From assembly GCF_014873485.1 (NCBI RefSeq), contig NZ_JADBDT010000001.1, positions 1,984,001-2,048,000 of the forward strand: DNA of 64,000 nucleotides. The letters are read 5' to 3'. Source of the DNA: Sphingopyxis sp. OAS728 (lineage in GTDB: Bacteria; Pseudomonadota; Alphaproteobacteria; Sphingomonadales; Sphingomonadaceae). Below, one piece after another: positions 58,807 through 64,000 of the stretch. Position 1 is the stretch's first letter. Each line of letters opens with the position of its first letter. The translations under genes and the position numbers were made by a program. The notes beneath the pieces were generated by a model. The model did no database searches. It was not told the origin of the DNA and worked only from the letters and a program-made list of their open reading frames with translations.

Positions 58807-59922
58807 CTATTTCGCCCCGCGCGGTTTCCGCCGCTCCATCGGCCAGCTCGGCATATGCGCGTCGGACAGCGTCTTTGCTTCGGCCGGCGCGACGCCGAGA
58901 TCGGTGAGCACGCGCACCAGCGCGTCGGCGGGCGCCACCGCGATGTCGGGCTGCACGCCGTCGCCTTCCCAGTCCTTGCCCGTATCAGGATCATAAGTCC
59001 GCCCGACCGGGATGAAGGCGCCGTATCCGCCGCCCAGATCCTCGCCGGTGCCGAAATGATTGGCCCCCGCGGTTGGCGCGCCGACCAATGTGCCGCGCCC
59101 CGTGTGTTTCATTGCGAGCGAGAAATGCTCGGCCGCCGACGCGCTCGCGCCCGACGTCAGCACATAGACCTTCGCATCGCGCAGCCGCGTGTCGGCGTTA
59201 GGCGTCGCCCAATGCTCGCGCGCCACCATGCCGGCATCGCCTTTCACCACTCGCATCGAGGCCAGCCCGTCGATCGGCGACCCGCCGCGCGCATCGACCG
59301 AGGCGCGCGTCGCCATCGTCACCAGCCGCGTCGGTTTGGCGAACAACCAGGGAAAGATGACGTCCATCTGGTCGAGCCCGCCGCCATTATGCGTGCGGAT
59401 ATCGAAAATGATCGCCTTGGCATCGGCATGATCGGCCATGAACTTCGCCGCTGTCGCCGTCACGGCTTCATCCTGCGGAAAAACGTTAAAGCGGATGAAG
59501 GCAATCCCCGGCGCGATCCATCCCGCCTGCTCGACCGGCACCTTCGGCGGCCGGCGCACCGGCGCGGCGGCGCCCGGCGCGGGGGCTGCCGCAGCGGCGG
59601 GCCCTTCTGGGGTGCGCAGACGCAAATGCCCGTCGGGCGACACCGCATTCACATCCTTGTCGATCGCCTGCCCCAGCGCTTCGCCGGTCAGCGACGCATA
59701 GCGGCCCGCGGCGATGCCCGCGCGGATCGCCGCGGCATAACGCTTGCCGGTCTCGGGATAGACATAGTCGCGCTCGAGCAGCGCGGCGTAGGTTTCGGCG
59801 ATCTGGTTGGCGCTGACACTGGCCTCGCCTTCGGCCGACACCGGCGGCGGCACGAGAATGGGCAATGCGACTGCCCCCGCGGCGAACAACAGCGCGGGCA
59901 AAATACGCGAAGAACGAATCAT
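58807..59922 (-). CDS. Secreted S41-family peptidase, second copy
   Basis: 371 residues, ATG at 59922 with GGAGATGAGG upstream (ATG 59928 is the alternative). Signal peptide (LPALLFAAGAVALPILV). The S41 serine segment is SGASASAAEHFSLAMKH with GAPTAGANHFG after it, and an Ala/Pro-rich linker at about 110-130 (PAAAAAPAPGAAAP) splits the protein. No PDZ. Only distantly like the S41 protein at 44202-45521. A TACA-TT-TGTA box lies upstream at 59984-59993. Confidence 0.88.
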   Translation of the reverse strand: MIRSSRILPALLFAAGAVALPILVPPPVSAEGEASVSANQIAETYAALLERDYVYPETGKRYAAAIRAGIAAGRYASLTGEALGQAIDKDVNAVSPDGHLRLRTPEGPAAAAAPAPGAAAPVRRPPKVPVEQAGWIAPGIAFIRFNVFPQDEAVTATAAKFMADHADAKAIIFDIRTHNGGGLDQMDVIFPWLFAKPTRLVTMATRASVDARGGSPIDGLASMRVVKGDAGMVAREHWATPNADTRLRDAKVYVLTSGASASAAEHFSLAMKHTGRGTLVGAPTAGANHFGTGEDLGGGYGAFIPVGRTYDPDTGKDWEGDGVQPDIAVAPADALVRVLTDLGVAPAEAKTLSDAHMPSWPMERRKPRGAK

Positions 59923-59983
59923 CCTCATCTCCAATCCAACCCCGGCCGGAAAGAAGTGTATCACATCAGCAATACAGATCAAC

Positions 59984-59993
59984 TACATTTGTA
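59984..59993. promoter_or_regulatory. BlaI/CopY-type TACA-N2-TGTA box upstream of the second S41 gene
   Basis: TACATTTGTA with matching flanks (CTACATTTGTAAT), the core of BlaI/MecI/CopY operators, about 62 bases upstream of the S41 ATG. No such repressor gene is in the window, so regulation would be in trans. A 10-base match can occur by chance. Confidence 0.4.
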
Positions 59994-60005
59994 ATCGAGA
60001 CGCGC

Positions 60006-60203
60006 TCAGCGCTTGCGTGCAAACCAGACCAGCACCACGCCAACGACCACGAGCACGACACCGTTGCGCGTCCATGTCGTGTCGCCAAGCATGAAGCTGC
60101 TCGCCGGCCAGCGTATGATGTCGAGCCCCTGCAGCGCCCAAAGCCCACCAACGAGGATCGCAGCAACCCCGACGATCGCCAAAATGCCTTTCAAAGCGCC
60201 CAT
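60006..60203 (-). CDS. Small two-pass membrane protein
   Basis: 65 residues: segments at about 5-25 (GILAIVGVAAILVGGLWAL) and 48-62 (VVLVVVGVVLVWF) with a basic RKR C-terminus, joined by a short polar loop. Function unknown. It follows the acyltransferase gene by 10 bases and is probably on its transcript. Confidence 0.7.
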   Translation of the reverse strand: MGALKGILAIVGVAAILVGGLWALQGLDIIRWPASSFMLGDTTWTRNGVVLVVVGVVLVWFARKR

Positions 60204-60213
60204 GCTTTCCCCC

Positions 60214-61347
60214 CTATTTTCGCTGCAATCCGATCAGCGGCCGCAACCAGTCGATGTTGCGCCCGATCCAGTAGAAAAGCCAGCATCCGGTCACCGTCGC
60301 CGCAACGAGGATCAGGAACGACGGCAGCGCCGCGACCTCGCCGCGCAGCAGATACCAGCCGACGATGACGATGATCGTCTGGTGGATGATGTAAAAGGGA
60401 AACACCGCCTCGGCGAGCATCGCGCGCTGCGGGTGGTCGCGGTTCCAATAGAAGTCGGCGATCCCGACCAGCGCGACGATCGTCGCCCAGCCCTGCACCT
60501 GATGCGCGATGTCGAACGGTAATTGCCCCCACTCAGGCGGCCGCGCCCCGCTCAGCCACAGATACATGATCCCCGCCACCACCGCGAAAGCCACGACCGC
60601 GACGCCCAGCGAAATTCGCCACCAGCGCGCGACGGCGGCGAACAGCTCGGGCCGCACGCGCAACAGCCAGCCGACAAAGAAGGGCATCAGATAATGGAGA
60701 TGCGACGGCCCGTCGTCGAACAGCGCGTGCGTTTCCTCGTGACCCGGAAACAGCGCAAGCAACAGCAGCCACCATGCCAGCGGCAGCACCAGCAACCCCC
60801 AGCCGCCGAGCCAGCGTGCAGCACCGTCGGCGACCTTCGCGCGCGTGGCCGCCGGCACCCATGCGAGCACCGCCGCGGCGAGCAGCGTATAGACCCACAG
60901 ATACACGACGAACCACAGATGCTGCCACGTCGGCAGGACGATGCCATCGAGCGTCCCGAAGCGGAAATAATCGCTGGTCCAGAAGGCGCCGAGGCTCTTC
61001 GCATAACCATGCTGCGTCACCAGCTCGATCCACGGCTGCGGCGGGATAACGATCAGGACACCGAAGAGCAGCGGGATCAGCAGCCGTGCGCTGCGCGACC
61101 GCACGAACGCCCCGCTGCCGCCGAGCTTCGCAAACAGCGCCGCACTCGCATAACCCGACACGAGGAACAGCAGCGGCAGCCGCCAGCTGTTCGTCGCGAG
61201 CATCGGCACCTGCACCCAATCGATCGGCTGCGCGATCTTCACATGCCAATCCCACGGCACGAAATACATGCCGATATGATAGAGGATCAGCAGCCCGAAC
61301 GCCGCGATCCGCAGCCAGTCCATGCCGTAATGGCGCACGCCGGTCAT
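60214..61347 (-). CDS. Acyltransferase 3 (OafA/MdoC-like) membrane protein
   Basis: 377 residues from the ATG at 61347. Ten or so membrane segments; the family histidine is in GLLILYHIGMYF and RLPLLFLVSGYA follows, with HHTIIVIVGW-like C-terminal part (HQTIIVIVGWYLLRG). It transfers O-acyl groups to glucans, polysaccharides or macrolides at the membrane. Acceptor unknown. Followed on the same strand by the two-pass membrane protein. Confidence 0.9.
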   Translation of the reverse strand: MTGVRHYGMDWLRIAAFGLLILYHIGMYFVPWDWHVKIAQPIDWVQVPMLATNSWRLPLLFLVSGYASAALFAKLGGSGAFVRSRSARLLIPLLFGVLIVIPPQPWIELVTQHGYAKSLGAFWTSDYFRFGTLDGIVLPTWQHLWFVVYLWVYTLLAAAVLAWVPAATRAKVADGAARWLGGWGLLVLPLAWWLLLLALFPGHEETHALFDDGPSHLHYLMPFFVGWLLRVRPELFAAVARWWRISLGVAVVAFAVVAGIMYLWLSGARPPEWGQLPFDIAHQVQGWATIVALVGIADFYWNRDHPQRAMLAEAVFPFYIIHQTIIVIVGWYLLRGEVAALPSFLILVAATVTGCWLFYWIGRNIDWLRPLIGLQRK

Positions 61348-61361
61348 TCCATATCCCCCAC

Positions 61362-61443
61362 CGTCATTGCGAGGGCCGGAGGCCCGCGGCAATCCAGAGT
61401 GTGCAAAACCGCTCTGGATTGCTTCGCTTCGCTCGCAATGACG
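61362..61443. repeat. Dispersed palindromic repeat, family 3
   Basis: Outer arms CGTCATTGCGAG and CTCGCAATGACG, inner arms GCAATCCAGAG and CTCTGGATTGC, with a TTCGCTTCGCT stretch between. The CTTCGCTTCGCTCGCAATGACG unit is a widespread bacterial repeat. It lies between the carboxyltransferase end and the acyltransferase start. Confidence 0.7.
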
Positions 61444-61452
61444 AGCCCTTTT

Positions 61453-62979
61453 CTACGAACGACTGTTCAGCACCCGCCACGCCAGATCGGCAAACTCGCA
61501 AAGCAGCGGCCGCGTGTCGCGCGGGTCGATGATGTCCTCGACCCCGAATTTCTCCGCCGTCCGAAACGGCGAGCGCACGCGGTTCAGCCTTTCGCGGATC
61601 GCCTCCAGATGCGCGACGGGGTCCTCCGCAGCCTCCAGCTCGCTCTTGTACGCGACCTCGACCCCGCCCTCGATCGGCAGGCTGCCCCAGTCGCCCGACG
61701 GCCAGGCGAAACGATACTGGAACCGCTCGGCATTCGACATCGCGCTGCCCGCGATCCCGTACGCGCGCCGCACGACAACCGACGCCAGCGGCACCGTCGC
61801 GCGGTAGATCGCGTTCATCGCCTGCACGCCGTACCGGATCGTTCCCGTCCGCTCGGCCTCGCCGCCGATCATGAAGCCCGGATTGTCGACAAGATGGACG
61901 ATCGGCAGCCGGAACTGGTCGGCCATCTTCACGAAGCGCTCGGCCTTCTCGCTCGTCTTCGCGTCCCACGATCCGCCGAGATAGGACGGATCGCTCGCGA
62001 GCACCGCGACCGGATAGCCGTCAAGCCGCGCAAAGGCCGTGATCACCGCCCGCCCCCAGCGCGCACCCATCTCGAAGAAACTGCCCTGATCGAACACCGC
62101 GTTCGCGATGCGCCGCATCGAATAGACCTGCTTCGCCTCGCGCGGCACCACCGACAGCAAAGTCTCGTCGCGGCGACCCACAGGATCGTCGCATTCGGTG
62201 CGCAAGGCCCGATCGTGGATCGACGACGGCAGATAGGAGAGGAAGCGCCGCGCCGCCGCAAAGGCCTCCGCCTCGCTCGCCACCTCGTCATCGACGACGC
62301 CGTTGCGGGTATGCACATCGACCCCGCCCAGTTCCTCACGATCGAGCGTATCGCCGATCGCCGCCGCGACCGCCGGCCCCGCCGCGAACAGCTGCGACAG
62401 CCCGCGCACCATCACGCTGTAATGGCTCGCGACGACCCGCGCCGCGCCGAGCCCCGCCGTCGGCCCGAGCGCCAGCGCCACCACCGGCACCGTGTCGAGG
62501 TTTGCGATGATCTCGTCCCAACCAGGAACGTGCGGGATATAGGTGTACCCCATATCCTCCAGCGTCTTGACCGAACCGCCGCCGCCGGTGCCGTCGATCA
62601 TGCGGATCAGCGGCAGGCGATATTCATGCGCCATCGCCTCGCACTGGACGAACTTCCGGTGCAGCGCCGCATCGGCCGCGCCGCCCCGCACGGTGAAATC
62701 GTCGGCGCTGGCGACCACCGGCCGACCGTCGATATTCGCGCGCCCAAAGATGAAGTTGCTGGCGGCCAGATCTTCCAGCTCGCCGTCAGCGCCATAACGC
62801 CCGCGCCCCGCAATCTTGCCGATCTCGCGAAAACTGCCTGCGTCGACGATCCCCGCGAGCCGCGCCCGCGCGTCCATCTTGCCGCGCCCATGCTGGCGCG
62901 CGACCTTTTCTTCCCCGCCCATCTTCTCGGCCATCGCCCGGCGCTGACCGAGCTCGCCCACTTCTTTGTTCCAGCTCAT
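61453..62979 (-). CDS. Acyl-CoA carboxyltransferase beta subunit-like protein
   Basis: 508 residues of the carboxyltransferase (AccD/PccB-like) fold. The two halves are typical: LARQHGRGKMDARARLAGI at the N-terminus, GTGGGGSVKTLEDMGY, GPTAGLGAARV, then SYLGGSWDAKTSEKAERF and DNPGFMIGGEAERTGTIRYG. It transfers CO2 from biotin to acyl-CoA. No biotin carboxylase or carrier gene is adjacent, so the complex partner lies elsewhere or this is a decarboxylase. Divergent from the thioredoxin-like gene. Confidence 0.9.
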   Translation of the reverse strand: MSWNKEVGELGQRRAMAEKMGGEEKVARQHGRGKMDARARLAGIVDAGSFREIGKIAGRGRYGADGELEDLAASNFIFGRANIDGRPVVASADDFTVRGGAADAALHRKFVQCEAMAHEYRLPLIRMIDGTGGGGSVKTLEDMGYTYIPHVPGWDEIIANLDTVPVVALALGPTAGLGAARVVASHYSVMVRGLSQLFAAGPAVAAAIGDTLDREELGGVDVHTRNGVVDDEVASEAEAFAAARRFLSYLPSSIHDRALRTECDDPVGRRDETLLSVVPREAKQVYSMRRIANAVFDQGSFFEMGARWGRAVITAFARLDGYPVAVLASDPSYLGGSWDAKTSEKAERFVKMADQFRLPIVHLVDNPGFMIGGEAERTGTIRYGVQAMNAIYRATVPLASVVVRRAYGIAGSAMSNAERFQYRFAWPSGDWGSLPIEGGVEVAYKSELEAAEDPVAHLEAIRERLNRVRSPFRTAEKFGVEDIIDPRDTRPLLCEFADLAWRVLNSRS

Positions 62980-63034
62980 GGCAGAAGGCTATCTTACGTT
63001 GACGGAAACGTCATGCAAAACCTATCGTCGGTGC

Positions 63035-63529
63035 ATGAACCGCCTAGTCGCCCTTGCCCTCGCCGCAGCACTGCTCGCCATCGCGCCCGCCACGGCCAGC
63101 GAAACGCGCACGATTCCCGGCGTCGCCGATCCCTACAAAACCGACGCCTTCAATCCCGACGCCGACCCGATCGCGCAGATCGACGCCGCGCTCGCCGCAG
63201 CCCGCACCGCGGGCAAGCGCGTCCTCCTCGTCATGGGCACCAACGGCTGCCATGACAGCGCTTGGCTCGCCAACCTGCTCGGGACCGACCGCTTCGCCCC
63301 GGTGCGCGACCGCTACGAGATTGTCTACGCCGATATCGGCATGCCCCATATCCGCGGCCTCGGCCGCAACCCCGACGTCCCCGAACGCTTCGACTTCCGG
63401 ATCAAGGGCACCCCCACCGTCGCGATCCTCGATGCCGAGGGCCGCGTCCTCAACCGCAAGGCGGCGCCCAAATGGCGCAACGCCGCGAGCCGCCGCGACG
63501 ACGACATCTATAACGAACTGATGGATTAG
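63035..63529 (+). CDS. Secreted thioredoxin-like protein with a CxxS site
   Basis: 164 residues from the ATG at 63035; signal peptide (LAAALLAIAPATAS). Thioredoxin-fold core: KRVLLVMGTNGCHDSAWLAN and the cis-proline GTPTVAILD near 126-133. The active site is C72-H-D-S75 instead of CxxC, so it cannot cycle disulfides by itself; CxxS sites often trap mixed disulfides or act as isomerases. Its stop is 12 bases before the next SDR gene. Role in the envelope unknown. Confidence 0.82.
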   Translation: MNRLVALALAAALLAIAPATASETRTIPGVADPYKTDAFNPDADPIAQIDAALAAARTAGKRVLLVMGTNGCHDSAWLANLLGTDRFAPVRDRYEIVYADIGMPHIRGLGRNPDVPERFDFRIKGTPTVAILDAEGRVLNRKAAPKWRNAASRRDDDIYNELMD

Positions 63530-63541
63530 GGAGAGAGAGAC

Positions 63542-64000
63542 ATGGCCGACATGAACCTTGCGGGGCGCGTCGCGCTCGTCACCGGCGCGTCGCGCGGCAT
63601 CGGCCGCGGCATCGCGATCGGGCTCGCCGAGGCCGGTGCCGACGTCGCGGTGAATTACACGCGCGGCGAAGAAGCGGCCGCCGAAACCGTCGCCGCGATC
63701 GAAGCGCTCGGCCGCAAGGCAAAGGCCTATCAGGCCTCGGTCACCGACGAGGCCGCTTGCGCCGCGATGGTCGCCAGTATCGAAGCCGATTTCGGCCCGA
63801 TGTCGATCCTGATCAACAACGCCGGCATCGCCAGCCGCGGGCTCTCGGTCGCCGACACAACGCCCGAAGAAGTCGACAAGCTCTTCGCCGTCCACGCCGC
63901 CGGGCCGCATCGCCTCAGCCGCCTCGCGCTGCCGCAGCTCCGCACCCACAAGCGCAGCGACATCATCGTCATTTCCAGCATTGCGACCTATGTGAACTCA
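63542..64000 (+). CDS. Short-chain dehydrogenase/reductase (partial, runs off the right edge)
   Basis: First 153 residues. AGGGAGAGAGAG ribosome site before the ATG. VTGASRGIG at 13-21, NNAG near 91-94, VISSIATY with the catalytic serine near the edge; the tyrosine and lysine lie beyond the window. FabG-like or 3-ketoacyl-ACP reductase is the closest family; a fully specific call is not possible. It is coupled by distance (12 bases) to the CxxS protein. Confidence 0.9.
   Translation, partial: MADMNLAGRVALVTGASRGIGRGIAIGLAEAGADVAVNYTRGEEAAAETVAAIEALGRKAKAYQASVTDEAACAAMVASIEADFGPMSILINNAGIASRGLSVADTTPEEVDKLFAVHAAGPHRLSRLALPQLRTHKRSDIIVISSIATYVNS

Noticed and set aside
60523..63255. Open + strand frame of 910 codons opposite the acyltransferase and carboxyltransferase genes
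   Set aside because: Arg/His/Asp-rich, no family motifs, and lies antisense to two well-supported genes; typical of high-GC codon bias.

Overview
This is 64 kb of GC-rich, gene-dense bacterial chromosome. It is most likely from an alphaproteobacterium of the sphingomonad group, and Sphingopyxis-like is my best guess. The main support is a PhyR/NepR/EcfG general stress response locus, which is restricted to Alphaproteobacteria. The Anbu protease operon, a TorF-type porin, two S41 peptidases and several dispersed palindromic repeats fit the same group. I see no rRNA, tRNA, CRISPR array, prophage, insertion sequence or origin. No stretch longer than about 300 bases lacks a gene; the longest gaps are 7535-7818 and 40925-41175. 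The window opens and closes inside genes (a probable thiamine-diphosphate enzyme at the left edge, a short-chain dehydrogenase at the right edge).

Layout. 0-8 kb: acetyl-CoA synthetase, then a leftward Anbu operon (circularly permuted ATP-grasp, alpha-E, transglutaminase-like, Anbu protease) followed by a secreted beta-lactamase-fold hydrolase. 8-19 kb: secA, small secreted and membrane proteins, two GIN-domain surface proteins behind a strong palindromic operator, a GreA-like factor overlapping a 59-residue DNA-binding-like protein, an HI0933-type flavoprotein, a DEAD-box helicase with a DbpA-type RNA-binding tail, and a quinone oxidoreductase. 19-26 kb: a one-carbon region with S-formylglutathione hydrolase, glutathione-dependent formaldehyde dehydrogenase and formyl-THF deformylase, and two LysR regulators whose palindromic operators lie at their own start codons. 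26-29 kb: a small orphan gene, serine dehydratase and superoxide dismutase. 29-34 kb: four overlapping DNA-repair genes (radical SAM, DUF4130-UdgX fusion, beta-CASP exonuclease, ATP-dependent DNA ligase). 34-38.4 kb: the general stress response locus (HWE kinase, phyR, two ECF sigma factors, nepR). 38-49 kb: sugar dehydrogenase, hydrolases, acetyltransferases, Rrf2/methyltransferase pair, S41 peptidase with a MarR regulator, homocysteine methyltransferase, thioesterase and threonine deaminase. 49-54 kb: a coupled four-gene catabolic operon. 54-64 kb: CreD, TorF porin, ispG, a second S41 peptidase with a BlaI-like box, an acyltransferase, a carboxyltransferase and a thioredoxin-like protein that has lost one redox cysteine.

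Most interesting. No wholly novel system is proven. The best candidate is the repair operon at 28795-34047, in which every junction is a 4-base start/stop overlap. It joins two modules usually described separately: radical SAM plus uracil-binding protein, and exonuclease plus ligase. The Anbu operon with an added secreted hydrolase, the two-sigma stress locus and the 49-54 kb operon also merit a look.
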